Source: an uncultured Flavobacteriaceae bacterium
Lineage (GTDB): Bacteria; Bacteroidota; Bacteroidia; Flavobacteriales; Flavobacteriaceae
DNA length: 64,000 nt
Direction: 5' to 3'
Assembly: GCA_947497245.1 (NCBI GenBank)
Contig: CANMFO010000002.1
Location: forward strand, 372,001-436,000
Of the stretch, positions 28,104 to 36,746 are shown in pieces. Each line of letters begins with the position of its first letter. Position 1 is the stretch's first letter. Made by a program: the position numbers and the translations under genes. Below the pieces are notes generated by a model. The model did not search any database, was not told the DNA's origin, and saw nothing but the letters and a program-made list of their open reading frames with translations.

Positions 28104-29756
28104 CTATAATGAGATTCCCCTTTTCCATGGGATAAAGTCTTCTTGTCCCAAACGGACCGCCGCAGGCACGATCGATCCGCTGGCCACTTGGATAATATGG
28201 TCCAGAAGTTCCTCTCCCTTGGATTCTATCGTATCCTCCCCGGTAATTATACTACCGGTATTGAAGTCAATAATATCCTTCATCCGGTGGGTAAGCGCAT
28301 TGTTGCTCGACATTTTGATAACGGGGGCTATGGGATTTCCGGTCGGAGTTCCCAATCCAGTGGTGAAGGCGATGATATTGCAACCCGAACCTGCAAGCCC
28401 TGTTGTGCTTTCCACGTCGTTTCCGGGGGTACAGAGCAGGTTCAGGCCTTTTTTGGTGGCCTTTTCCGTATACTCCAATACATCGGTGACCGGTGACGTA
28501 CCTCCTTTTTTGGCGGCCCCTGCCGATTTCATGGCGTCGGTAATGAGTCCGTCCTTGATATTCCCAGGTGAGGGGTTGTTCGCAAAAGCAGATCCCAAAG
28601 CTACCGCCCTGGCCGAATAGGTATCCATCAATTGGGCAAATTTTTCGGCCTCCGCCTTGGAAGTACAGCGGTTGATCAGTTCCTGCTCCACGCCGTTGAG
28701 TTCCGGAAATTCCGAGAGTACGGTCGTTCCCCCCAAGGCCACGAGCAGATCGGATGCGTGGCCCAAGGCCGGATTGGCGGAAATTCCGGAGAATCCGTCC
28801 GAACCACCACATTCCAGTCCCAACGTCAGCTGGCTCAAGGGCGCAGGCCGGCGCTCTGTTCTATTGGCTTCGATCAGTCCCAAAAAGGTCTTTTTGACAG
28901 CTTCCTCAATAAAATGGCGTTCACTTTTGCTCTTGTGCTGTTCCAGTATGTACAACGGTTTTGAGAAGTTGGGATCGCGTTTTTTGATGCCTTCCTCCAA
29001 AATTTTCACCTCGGCATTCTGACACCCAAGGCTCAGGATCGTCGCCCCGGCCACGTTGGGGTTGGTAATGTAGCCAGCGAACAGGTTGCAAAGGGTATCC
29101 GAATCGAGCCGGAAACCGCCACATCCCCCTTCATGTGTGAGGAATTTGATGCCGTCTACATTGGGGAACGTCCTGTTCCGCTTGATTTCCTCCGGAGTGC
29201 GTATGATTTCCGAGTTCAACAGTTCATCGGCACTGGCACCATTTTTATACTGTTGGATCAAGCTGTCCGTGTCGACCACAAAATCTGTGGTGGTATGATA
29301 GCCCAAAGCTTTTGACAATGCCGATTTTAAGACCTCGACATTCCTATTCTCGCAAAAGACCATTGGAATTACGAGCCAGTGGTTGCCCGTGCCGACACTT
29401 CCATCTGCACGATGGTAGCCCATGAAGGTTTTGTTTTTCCATTTGTCCACCTTCGGGGCCTGCCAAGCTATTTTTTCTTTTCCAACCGCATATTCCGAGG
29501 AAGCGTGCACCACATTTTCGGTAGTTATCGCTTCCCCTTTCGCAATGGCTTGTGTGGCCTTTCCCACCAGGGTCCCATACATTATTATTTCATCGCCAGG
29601 GGTGAAGGCCTTCAATGTAAATTTGTGTTTGGCCTTGGTGTCCCCGACCAAGGTAACATAACTTCCGTTGTGTGATACGGATGTTCCTTTTGGGATATCG
29701 ATGAGAGCGGCCAGAACATTGTCCCGAGGATGTATCTGCAAAAATTGTTTCGACAT
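28104..29756 (-). CDS. uxaA: Altronate dehydratase
   Basis: A 550-residue UxaA protein holding both the N-terminal SAF domain (IHPRDNVLAALIDIPKG) and the large C-terminal catalytic domain. HEGGCGG, SLGCQNAEV, LGLECGGSDGFSGISANPALG and LLCTPGNDVESTTGLAGSGCN are family hallmarks with the Cys residues expected to bind iron. It dehydrates D-altronate to 2-keto-3-deoxy-D-gluconate. Relatives can also dehydrate L-fuconate, so a role in an L-fucose route cannot be excluded. It is flanked by the Zn-dehydrogenase (65 bases upstream) and uxaB (5 bases downstream), all on one strand. Confidence 0.9.
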   Translation of the reverse strand: MSKQFLQIHPRDNVLAALIDIPKGTSVSHNGSYVTLVGDTKAKHKFTLKAFTPGDEIIMYGTLVGKATQAIAKGEAITTENVVHASSEYAVGKEKIAWQAPKVDKWKNKTFMGYHRADGSVGTGNHWLVIPMVFCENRNVEVLKSALSKALGYHTTTDFVVDTDSLIQQYKNGASADELLNSEIIRTPEEIKRNRTFPNVDGIKFLTHEGGCGGFRLDSDTLCNLFAGYITNPNVAGATILSLGCQNAEVKILEEGIKKRDPNFSKPLYILEQHKSKSERHFIEEAVKKTFLGLIEANRTERRPAPLSQLTLGLECGGSDGFSGISANPALGHASDLLVALGGTTVLSEFPELNGVEQELINRCTSKAEAEKFAQLMDTYSARAVALGSAFANNPSPGNIKDGLITDAMKSAGAAKKGGTSPVTDVLEYTEKATKKGLNLLCTPGNDVESTTGLAGSGCNIIAFTTGLGTPTGNPIAPVIKMSSNNALTHRMKDIIDFNTGSIITGEDTIESKGEELLDHIIQVASGSIVPAAVRLGQEDFIPWKRGISL

Positions 29757-29820
29757 TGATCTTTATTTAAACCATGCGTTTAAAGGTATTAATTCTTTAT
29801 CTTTTGATTTGGGAATCTTG

Positions 29821-30837
29821 CTAAAAATCGACCGTAGCCTTGATAACACCGTTTTTGGGGTCGAGCCAGCCATCGAAATGGTCGATCATGTCGGTATAGC
29901 GCACGGAGTGTGTGATAAAGGAGTCAATGGGAAAATCGCCTTTCTCCAAGATTGCGATTACGTGTTCAAAATCTTCCAAGGTAGCATTCCTACTGCACAT
30001 CAGCGTGGTCTCCTTGGCATGAATTGCCGGATGGTGAAAGTTCAGTTCCCCTTTGGAGAGTCCTACTAAAACGTACTTGCCGCCGTGGGACATGAAATCG
30101 ACCCCTGTCTCAAGGGCTCCTTTATGGCCCGTGGCATCGAATACTGCAGTGGCCATATCACCGTTGGTGATATGCGATACCTTGTCAACAGCTTCAGTCC
30201 CTCCCATCACGGCATGGGCCACGCCTATTTTTTCTCTGGCGTAATCCAAGCGTTGTTGGTTCATATCTATGGCAATTACCTTTGCACCGGCGATTTGGGC
30301 CAGTTTCATGATGCCAATCCCTATGGGGCCGCAACCCACTACGACCATGGTCTCCCCTTTTTGGACCTGTGCCCTACGAAGGGCATGTGCTCCAATGGCC
30401 AGGGGTTCGACAATCGCCATTTCCGCGTTCCCAAGTTTTTTTGCAGGGATGAGGAGGTCGACGGGGACCGAGATCTGTTGTTGCATTCCGCCATCGGTAT
30501 GTATGCCCAATACCTTCAGACTGGTACAACAGTTGGTTTTTCCACTGCGGCAGGAGATGCATGTACCGCAGCTCAGATAGGGCATGACCACCACGTGGTC
30601 TCCCACCTCGATTCCCTTGTCATTGGAATCCACCGCTATCACTTCGGTGGCCAGTTCATGCCCCAGAATTCGGGGATAGGTAAAAAAGGCCTGATTTCCG
30701 GTGTAGGCATGTAGGTCGGTACCGCATATGCCCACTTTATTTACTTTTAACAGGGCTTCTCCCCTGCCTTTTGTTGGTCCTTCCTTTTCCTTCAATTGAA
30801 AATTACCGGGTTGTTCACAAACTATGTATTTCATCAT
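29821..30837 (-). CDS. Zn-dependent dehydrogenase, candidate L-galactonate 5-dehydrogenase
   Basis: A 338-residue medium-chain dehydrogenase. VGICGTDLHAYTG and GHELATEVI provide the catalytic zinc ligands. MPYLSCGTCISCRSGKTNCC gives the four structural-zinc cysteines, and VVVGCGPIGIGIMKLAQ is the NAD-binding motif. It resembles the LgoD/YjjN group, which oxidises L-galactonate to D-tagaturonate; sorbitol- or threonine-dehydrogenase-like activity is the alternative. As first gene of the operon with uxaA and uxaB, a product of tagaturonate fits exactly. Start is MMKYIVCEQPGNFQ at 30837 or the next codon. Upstream lies a repeated ATGGGGYATT motif. Confidence 0.8.
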   Translation of the reverse strand: MMKYIVCEQPGNFQLKEKEGPTKGRGEALLKVNKVGICGTDLHAYTGNQAFFTYPRILGHELATEVIAVDSNDKGIEVGDHVVVMPYLSCGTCISCRSGKTNCCTSLKVLGIHTDGGMQQQISVPVDLLIPAKKLGNAEMAIVEPLAIGAHALRRAQVQKGETMVVVGCGPIGIGIMKLAQIAGAKVIAIDMNQQRLDYAREKIGVAHAVMGGTEAVDKVSHITNGDMATAVFDATGHKGALETGVDFMSHGGKYVLVGLSKGELNFHHPAIHAKETTLMCSRNATLEDFEHVIAILEKGDFPIDSFITHSVRYTDMIDHFDGWLDPKNGVIKATVDF

Positions 30838-30912
30838 GCCACTAATTTACAATTTTGCAAAGGCGCACCAAATTATAGGATGGGCTTTCTACCAAAAAAG
30901 AAATCGACTTAA

Positions 30913-30939
30913 ATGGGGCATTCACCAAGATGGGGTATT
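30913..30939. promoter_or_regulatory. Direct repeats upstream of the uxaA/uxaB/fucP operon
   Basis: ATGGGGCATT (30913-30922) and ATGGGGTATT (30930-30939) are direct repeats 17 bases apart, about 75-100 bases before the operon's first codon. A TATAAT sequence on the minus strand lies near 30870. The repeats resemble the core ATAGGGTATC found beside two other units of this locus. Binding by the adjacent AraC protein is inferred. Confidence 0.4.
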
Positions 30940-30957
30940 GCCGAAGGGCCCCATGGG

Positions 30958-31821
30958 CTATTCCACGAAGGCCCGTCGATATTTTTGTCGATAGGCCAAT
31001 GGGGAACAACCCATAAATTTGTTGAACTGTCGGTAGAAGAACGGCAAACTCTCATAGCCACTTTGGAACGCTATCTCGGTTACCTGTTGGTCGGACTCGA
31101 TCAGCAGCTTGCACGCCAACTTTATTTTGTATTCGTTGAGGAAAGTAAAGAATGTTTTATTGAAAGTTCTTTTGAAAAACCGACAGAAGGTCTCTTCACC
31201 CATATTGACAAGATCGGATATCTGGGCCAGGCTGATCGAATGCTGATAGTTTTTCCCTACAAAATCGTGAATTAGGTTAATGCGCTGATTTGCCCTGTGG
31301 TTCAACTTCGCGCTGAAGTTATCTCCCGATAGGAATTTGCAATTCGGGTCTTTGGAAAGGATATGGAGCACATTCAATAGGGACAGTATTTTGTCGAAAG
31401 GTGCCTGACGGTCCATTGCATGCATCAAGGCAAGCACATTATCTACATTCTCCGGGCCAAATTGTAGCCCACGGGAAGCGGATACCAATAGCTTTTGGAT
31501 TCCCTTGAACTCATTTTTATCAAGCCACCCTGTTCCCAGGAGTTCTTCCTTCCATTGAACCACTATGGATTTGGCAAGTGCATCGCTTGCGCCCGTGCTT
31601 TTCCAACAATGTGGCAGGTTGGCTCCCAGAAGTACAAGATCACCGGCTTCGAACTCCATAACGCTGTCACCTACGTAACGAATACCGCCTCCACTTACGA
31701 TATGGGTCAGTTCGAACTCCGGATGGAAATGCCAGGGTGCGTCAAATTCTTTATTTTCGTAGTGAAACATCTTGAACGACCCCTGCGGTGGACTGGTAAT
31801 TTTTTCTAATCGGGCTTTCAT
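30958..31821 (-). CDS. AraC family transcriptional regulator with cupin sensor domain
   Basis: A 287-residue regulator. The N-terminal cupin (about 15-90) shows FDAPWHFHPEFELTHIVSGGGIRYVGDSVMEFEAGDLVLLGANLPHCW, with His residues that may bind metal or ligand. The C-terminal AraC domain has ISLAQISDLVNMGEETFCRFFKRTFNKTFFTFLNEYKIKLACKLL followed by the second HTH ending YRQFNKFMGCSPLAYRQKYR. ATG 31821 (MKARLEKITSPP) fits the cupin start; the upstream frame to 31905 is unlikely and runs over a candidate operator. It lies between the L-sugar operon and the divergent Zn-dehydrogenase gene and probably controls both. Confidence 0.9.
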   Translation of the reverse strand: MKARLEKITSPPQGSFKMFHYENKEFDAPWHFHPEFELTHIVSGGGIRYVGDSVMEFEAGDLVLLGANLPHCWKSTGASDALAKSIVVQWKEELLGTGWLDKNEFKGIQKLLVSASRGLQFGPENVDNVLALMHAMDRQAPFDKILSLLNVLHILSKDPNCKFLSGDNFSAKLNHRANQRINLIHDFVGKNYQHSISLAQISDLVNMGEETFCRFFKRTFNKTFFTFLNEYKIKLACKLLIESDQQVTEIAFQSGYESLPFFYRQFNKFMGCSPLAYRQKYRRAFVE

Positions 31822-31890
31822 CGGAAGTGTATAGTCCTTAAATATATGCCATATTTTACCGATAGGCCGCGGAATGTTGAAGTTATGGGC

Positions 31891-31952
31891 AAAATAGGGT
31901 AGCAATCGGCCGATTTAGGCTAAACGGATGTTTTAAAAAAAAACTAGTTTTG
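31891..31952 (+). promoter_or_regulatory. AAAATAGGGTAGCAA motif and -7 box in the divergent AraC/dehydrogenase spacer
   Basis: AAAATAGGGTAGCAA occupies 31891-31905, and TAGTTTTG at 31945-31952 exactly matches the Bacteroidota -7 box, 35 bases before the ATG at 31988. No -33 element is apparent, consistent with a promoter needing an activator bound at the upstream motif. The same motif occurs twice before the PhyH gene. Confidence 0.5.
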
Positions 31953-31987
31953 GGTTTCACACACGATCAACAACTAACACCAAGAAT

Positions 31988-33106
31988 ATGCCATTGGAAA
32001 GTCTTGCTGCCATAGCTACGGGAAATGGTGATTTCCGAATTGATACCGTTCACGTCGGGGAACCACGGCCCGATGAAGTACTTGTGGCCGTCAAATCCGC
32101 AGGGCTCTGCCATACCGATCACGATTCGCTGCATTGGGGAAAACAGATCGTTCTAGGTCATGAGGGGTCCGGTATCGTGAAGGCAATAGGGAGCAATGTG
32201 AAAAATGTAAAGGTAGGGGATTCGGTAATCCTGAATTGGGCGACCCCTTGCAGACAATGCTTTCAGTGCATCCGTGGCAATGAGCACATCTGCGAGAATA
32301 ACTCCCCTGTAGTGGCGGGAAGCAACGGTTACACCGCGGGGCATGCCCATTTAGAGGGCACCACTTACCATGGGAGACCCATTGGACGCTCCTTCAATAT
32401 AGGAACCTTATCGGAGTATACGTTGGTCAAGGCTTCGGCGGTGGTAAAGAATCCGTCCAAGAACATGTCTTTTCCCGCAGCCAGTATCATTAGCTGTGGC
32501 GTGATGACCGGTTATGGCTCCGTTGTGAACTCCGCAAAAGTGTCACCGGGCAGTTCGGTAGTGGTCCTGGGTACGGGAGGGGTCGGATTGAGTGTGATAC
32601 AAGGTGCCAAAATCAGCGGGGCCGGCAAGATCATGGCTATCGATATAAATGAAGGCCGATTGGCCATGGCCATGACCTTTGGGGCCACCCATTCCATCAA
32701 GGCGGACAAGGCGGACAAGGGTTTACTGGATGCTGCCGAAAAGGTAAAAACCTTGACCGATGGGAGAGGGGCCGATTATGCCTTTGAATGTACGGCCGTT
32801 CCCGAACTGGGCGCCGCCCCCTTGGCCATGGTGCGAAATGCGGGTACCGCGGTTCAGGTGAGTGGAATTGAGCAGGAAATTACGGTTGATATGAATCTGT
32901 TTGAATGGGACAAAGTGTATATCAATCCATTGTACGGGGGATGCAATCCGGAAAGGGACTTCTTAAAATTAGTGGGGCATTTTGAATCCGGAGCGCTAAA
33001 GCTGGAAGAAATGATCACAAACCAATATCCCCTAGGTCAATTGGATCGCGCATTTGGGGACATGCTCTCTGGTAAAAACGCCAAGGGCGTTATCGTATTT
33101 GAATAA
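31988..33106 (+). CDS. Zn-dependent alcohol dehydrogenase (class III-like)
   Basis: A 372-residue medium-chain dehydrogenase. SAGLCHTDHDSLHWG and LGHEGSGIV hold catalytic-zinc ligands, and ATPCRQCFQCIRGNEHIC provides the four structural-zinc cysteines. VVLGTGGVGLSVIQGAK binds NAD. The arrangement (long insert with TTYHGRPIG) is that of glutathione-dependent formaldehyde/aldehyde dehydrogenases, and an esterase follows it 18 bases downstream, reminiscent of FrmA-FrmB pairs. Within this sugar locus it could instead oxidise lactaldehyde or a similar product. The substrate cannot be decided from sequence. Confidence 0.82.
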   Translation: MPLESLAAIATGNGDFRIDTVHVGEPRPDEVLVAVKSAGLCHTDHDSLHWGKQIVLGHEGSGIVKAIGSNVKNVKVGDSVILNWATPCRQCFQCIRGNEHICENNSPVVAGSNGYTAGHAHLEGTTYHGRPIGRSFNIGTLSEYTLVKASAVVKNPSKNMSFPAASIISCGVMTGYGSVVNSAKVSPGSSVVVLGTGGVGLSVIQGAKISGAGKIMAIDINEGRLAMAMTFGATHSIKADKADKGLLDAAEKVKTLTDGRGADYAFECTAVPELGAAPLAMVRNAGTAVQVSGIEQEITVDMNLFEWDKVYINPLYGGCNPERDFLKLVGHFESGALKLEEMITNQYPLGQLDRAFGDMLSGKNAKGVIVFE

Positions 33107-33124
33107 GGAAATGTACAATTGAAG

Positions 33125-33937
33125 ATGAATTCGATGTTCAGGACAACGGCCCTATCCGATCCGAAATTTGAAGGAGACGGCAATTTGAGGTTTATCACCG
33201 TGAAAACCCCAAATTTAAAGGGAAGGGGCGATATTTGCGTCTTTGTACCTCCCGTGGAAAATGTGCGGGACCTTCCCTTGGCGATCCTACTCCATGGGGT
33301 ATACGGCAGTGCCTGGGAGTGGACCTTAAAGGGCGGGGTGCACATGACCGCCTTGGAAATGATCCAAAAGGGAACAATTGCGCCCATGGTCATCGCAATG
33401 CCATCGGACGGTCTTTGGGGAGATGGCTCGGCCTATGTGCCCCACAATGGATTTGACTTTGAAAAATGGATCGTCGAAGATGTACCGAATGCGGTCAAAC
33501 AGAATATTCCATTGGTAACCGAAAAGTCAGATCTGTTTATTTCCGGGTTGTCCATGGGCGGTTTTGGAGCTTTGCGCCTAGGAATAAAGTACGCCAAAAA
33601 AATCAAGGCCATATCGGCCCATTCCGCTATTACGGCACTTGACCAAATGCCCTTGTTCGTTGAAGAACCGGTGCAAGGGTATTTTCAAGCGGATGAAAGG
33701 GAGCACTCGGTATGGGGAATGGCACAGCATTCAAAGCACCGATCGGATGCCCTACCAAAAATCAGGTTTGACTGTGGTACGGATGATTTGCTAATAGAAC
33801 ATAACCGCATCCTGCACGGGCAGCTGTCGGAAGCGAATATCGACCATGTTTATGAAGAATTTCCCGGGAAACACGAATGGGCGTATTGGCAAGAGCACAT
33901 CAAGGAAAGCCTCTTGTTTTTCGATATGCAAACCTAG
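33125..33937 (+). CDS. Alpha/beta hydrolase of the esterase D / FrmB-like family
   Basis: A 270-residue cytoplasmic hydrolase without signal peptide. LPLAILLHGVYGSAWEW provides the oxyanion region, FISGLSMGGFGALRLG contains the nucleophile Ser in GLSMGG, and GKHEWAYWQEH carries the probable catalytic His; the Asp is likely in DCGTDDLL. Family members hydrolyse S-formylglutathione or carboxylic esters. Following a class III-like dehydrogenase suggests either an aldehyde detoxification pair or removal of acetyl or other ester groups from sugars. ATG 33125 was chosen over the TTG at 33119; a 3-codon open frame (33111-33122) ends just before it. Confidence 0.82.
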   Translation: MNSMFRTTALSDPKFEGDGNLRFITVKTPNLKGRGDICVFVPPVENVRDLPLAILLHGVYGSAWEWTLKGGVHMTALEMIQKGTIAPMVIAMPSDGLWGDGSAYVPHNGFDFEKWIVEDVPNAVKQNIPLVTEKSDLFISGLSMGGFGALRLGIKYAKKIKAISAHSAITALDQMPLFVEEPVQGYFQADEREHSVWGMAQHSKHRSDALPKIRFDCGTDDLLIEHNRILHGQLSEANIDHVYEEFPGKHEWAYWQEHIKESLLFFDMQT

Positions 33938-34000
33938 AACCGCATTGCATTTTTAAAATCAATATTAACATAATTATACATATTATTTAATAAATGAGTC

Positions 34001-34062
34001 AAAATAGGGTATCAAATGAGCAAAATCGACAAAAGAAAATAGGGTGTCAATCTCTAATTTTG
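34001..34062 (+). promoter_or_regulatory. Direct repeats AAAATAGGGTRTCAA and -7 box before the PhyH gene
   Basis: AAAATAGGGTATCAA (34001-34015) and AAAATAGGGTGTCAA (34036-34050) differ at one base and start 35 bases apart. TAATTTTG at 34055-34062 is an exact -7 box directly after the second repeat, 30 bases before the ATG at 34092. A regulator bound at the proximal repeat would take the place of the -33 element. The upstream 33945-34000 is very AT-rich. Confidence 0.55.
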
Positions 34063-34091
34063 ATTTCAGGAACAATATAAATTCTAGGAAT

Positions 34092-34973
34092 ATGACAGCT
34101 ATAAAGGACTTGGCGGATTACCATGGGATGGTCTCGGAACTTTTTTCCTATCCAAAATCTGCGGAAGAATGGGAACAATATCGATTAAGTGACGAGCAGG
34201 TGGCGCACTTTCATGAATACGGTTATGTCTCGGGCATCAAATTGTTGGAAGAGCCCCAGATCGAGGTTTTGCGCCGGGAACTCGACCAGATTATCAAACC
34301 CGACCATCCGGCACATCATCTCTTCTATGAATTCCATAGCAACGAATCGGAAGATCCGAATTCGGTGCTGTTCCATTCCCTTGGGCACTGGCGAATGACC
34401 CCGGGTTTCCACGATGTCATCTGGAATCCGGCCTTCGTTATGGCGGCCCATCAATTGCTCGAAAACAAACCCGTACGGTTCTGGCACGATCAATTGTTCT
34501 GCAAACCGGCGAAACATGGCGGGGTGGTAGCCTGGCACCAAGATTATTCGTACTGGACCCGGACCATCGCCATGCAACATCTTACCTGTTGGACCGGCCT
34601 CGACGATGCCACCACCAAAAATGGATGCCTTCATTATATTCCAAAGAGCCACAAATGGGGGTTGTTGGATGCACCCTCCCTTGCAGGGGATATGGATGGA
34701 CTTATGGCATATCTTACCAAAGCGCAAAAAGAGGAATTTATACCGGTGGCCATAGAGCTGGAAAAGGGGTATGGCACCTTTCACCACCCATTAATGGTCC
34801 ATGGGTCTTATGAAAATAAATCCGAGATAAGTCGTAGGGCCTTTGTCCTCAACGTCTTTGCAGACGGTACGGTCAGCAATACGGATGATGAATTGTTGGC
34901 CGGGGTGCCCAGTATCCCGAAGGGCCATAAAATGGAAGGTAAATTCTTCCCTTTGATCTATCCCCTGAACTAA
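34092..34973 (+). CDS. Phytanoyl-CoA dioxygenase (PhyH) family protein
   Basis: A 293-residue Fe(II)/2-oxoglutarate-dependent oxygenase. VVAWHQDYSYW gives the first two iron ligands (His149, Asp151), and FHHPLMVHGSYENKSEISRRAF gives the distal His237 and the Arg that binds 2-oxoglutarate. There is no export signal. In Bacteroidota, PhyH proteins occur next to glycan and uronate genes, and some bacterial members hydroxylate or demethylate small molecules; the substrate here is unknown. ATG 34092 is supported by the promoter-like box upstream; the frame to 34044 lies inside the promoter region. Confidence 0.87.
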   Translation: MTAIKDLADYHGMVSELFSYPKSAEEWEQYRLSDEQVAHFHEYGYVSGIKLLEEPQIEVLRRELDQIIKPDHPAHHLFYEFHSNESEDPNSVLFHSLGHWRMTPGFHDVIWNPAFVMAAHQLLENKPVRFWHDQLFCKPAKHGGVVAWHQDYSYWTRTIAMQHLTCWTGLDDATTKNGCLHYIPKSHKWGLLDAPSLAGDMDGLMAYLTKAQKEEFIPVAIELEKGYGTFHHPLMVHGSYENKSEISRRAFVLNVFADGTVSNTDDELLAGVPSIPKGHKMEGKFFPLIYPLN

Positions 34974-34989
34974 GGAAAAAGGGTTTTGT

Positions 34990-34997
34990 TATCTTTG
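34990..34997 (+). promoter_or_regulatory. Possible -7 box before the sulfatase at 35017
   Basis: TATCTTTG exactly matches TAnnTTTG, but it lies only 20 bases before the start codon and no -33 element is at the usual distance. It may be a weak internal promoter or chance. Confidence 0.25.
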
Positions 34998-35016
34998 GGC
35001 AACACCATTGCAAAGG

Positions 35017-36693
35017 ATGAAAATGAAAAGATGCCTTCCTATTGCCCTTTTGTTGTTTTTGATCTGTTGGCCCGGAATATATGGTCAGGAGAAGCCCAAT
35101 TTCATATTTATATTGACCGATGACCAATCGTATGGTCTTATGGGCTGTACGGGAAACGGAATTGTAGGGACGCCGAATTTGGACCGACTCGCCCAAGATG
35201 GTATTCTTTTTACCAACGCCCATATCACCAGTGCCATCTGCACCCCCAGCCGTATGTCCATTTTGTTGAGTCAGTTCGAACGTCGACATGGGGTGAACTT
35301 CAATTCGGGAACCAGTGCTTCCAAAGAGGCCTGGACACAATCGTACCCAATGGTCATGCGAAATGCGGGTTACTTTACCGGGTGGATCGGTAAAAACCAC
35401 GCTCCCGTTGGTCCAGGAGGTTATGATAGCGGTCTGATGGAGAAAAGCTTCGATTATTGGTATGCCGGCCACGGACACCTTACCTTCTATCCGAAGGAAC
35501 GTCATGAAATCTTCAAAAATGCCCGGTCCGATACCCAGATAGAGATCATAGGGGAGGGCCTGAACGATTTTTTGGATACCAATGGGCAGCGATTGAAAGG
35601 TGCCCTGCGTTTTTTGGAGGCCCGACCCAAGGGGCGGCCCTTTATGCTGTCCCTCAACTTCAACCTGCCGCATACAGCGGGAACAAGTTCGATGGAACAA
35701 AGGGAAGGTGATGACGAAATCTATAAATCATACTATCGCGACCGACAATTGCCCTTGCCCGAGAACTACGTGGCCAAAAAAGACATTTCCACTCCAAAAT
35801 TGCCCGGAAACCTTTTGATGGTCGAAAACAGGCAGTCGAGCTATGCATATGTGGATACCCCCGAAAAAGTGAGGGAAATATACACCCGTCAGCTCCAGGC
35901 GATGACCGGAATCGATCGTTTGGTGGGCGATTTGCGGCAAAAATTGAAAACCTTGGAGCTTGAAAAGAACACCATTATCATCTTCACTTCCGATCATGGG
36001 CTGTTCATGGGCGAACAGGGCTTGGGCGGAAAGGCCCTGTGCTACGAAAAAACGACCCATGTACCGCTGATCCTTATGGACCCCCGTCTACCCAAAAGAG
36101 CAAGGGGCAAACGAACCGACGCTTTGGTCCAAAGTATTGACATAGCACCAACCATGTTGACCATGGCCGATATTCCGATACCGGATACATTTCAGGGCAA
36201 GAGTTTGTCGAGCCTGATCCATGGGGGCAAAAAAGAGTTGCGGGATTTTATCTTTACGGAGAACTTATGGTCCACCCACTTTGGGAACCCTAGGTGTGAA
36301 GCCGTTCAGGACAAGGAATGGAAGTACATCCGGTACTACAAAAACAACAATTTCCAGGTTTCCAAGAAAATGGAATTGGCCAAACAATTGGGCCTCGATT
36401 CCAGTAAGTTCCTGTACGGCGTACACGATTCCGATATGCTGGTCTATCGCGACTATATCGAATCTCCCTTGCAGGGAGAACCGCCCGTCCACGAAGAACT
36501 TTACAACCTGAGGGAAGACCCTGGGGAGTTGCACAATAAGGCGGGCAGGCCGGAATACGCCGAAATCCTTCAGAAGCTAAGAGCTGCCTGGGCCCTGGCC
36601 ATACGGGAAGCCCGGGGAACGGGCGACCCACAGGTGTTGCGCTATACTGTGGAAAGCCGGCTGGAGGCCAAGGGTGCCATGACCCCAAAATAA
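35017..36693 (+). CDS. Sulfatase, S1 family, secreted (CTPSR)
   Basis: A 558-residue sulfatase with a type I signal peptide (LLLFLICWPGIYG) rather than a lipobox, so probably soluble in the periplasm. FIFILTDDQSYGLMGCTGNG begins the domain, and Cys75 in SAICTPSRMSILLSQ is the formylglycine precursor. GWIGKNHAPVGPGGYDSG replaces the common GKWHLG (His retained in KNH), and FTSDHGLFMGEQGLGGKALCYEKTTHVP holds later metal and sulfate contacts. The C-terminus has the frequent ELYNLREDPGELHN motif. It precedes a GH31 glycosidase by 53 bases, and the two may act in turn on the same oligosaccharide (inference). Sulfatase family is firm; substrate unknown. Confidence 0.92.
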   Translation: MKMKRCLPIALLLFLICWPGIYGQEKPNFIFILTDDQSYGLMGCTGNGIVGTPNLDRLAQDGILFTNAHITSAICTPSRMSILLSQFERRHGVNFNSGTSASKEAWTQSYPMVMRNAGYFTGWIGKNHAPVGPGGYDSGLMEKSFDYWYAGHGHLTFYPKERHEIFKNARSDTQIEIIGEGLNDFLDTNGQRLKGALRFLEARPKGRPFMLSLNFNLPHTAGTSSMEQREGDDEIYKSYYRDRQLPLPENYVAKKDISTPKLPGNLLMVENRQSSYAYVDTPEKVREIYTRQLQAMTGIDRLVGDLRQKLKTLELEKNTIIIFTSDHGLFMGEQGLGGKALCYEKTTHVPLILMDPRLPKRARGKRTDALVQSIDIAPTMLTMADIPIPDTFQGKSLSSLIHGGKKELRDFIFTENLWSTHFGNPRCEAVQDKEWKYIRYYKNNNFQVSKKMELAKQLGLDSSKFLYGVHDSDMLVYRDYIESPLQGEPPVHEELYNLREDPGELHNKAGRPEYAEILQKLRAAWALAIREARGTGDPQVLRYTVESRLEAKGAMTPK

Positions 36694-36746
36694 AGACAGG
36701 ACGTACAGGAAAAAATGGTATTTCGAAACAAAAAAACCGCAAAAAT

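Noticed and set aside
23352-30837. Reading the operon as a galacturonate pathway
   Set aside because: UxaA and UxaB fit, but UxaC is absent and the permease, SDR and lactonase would be unexplained.
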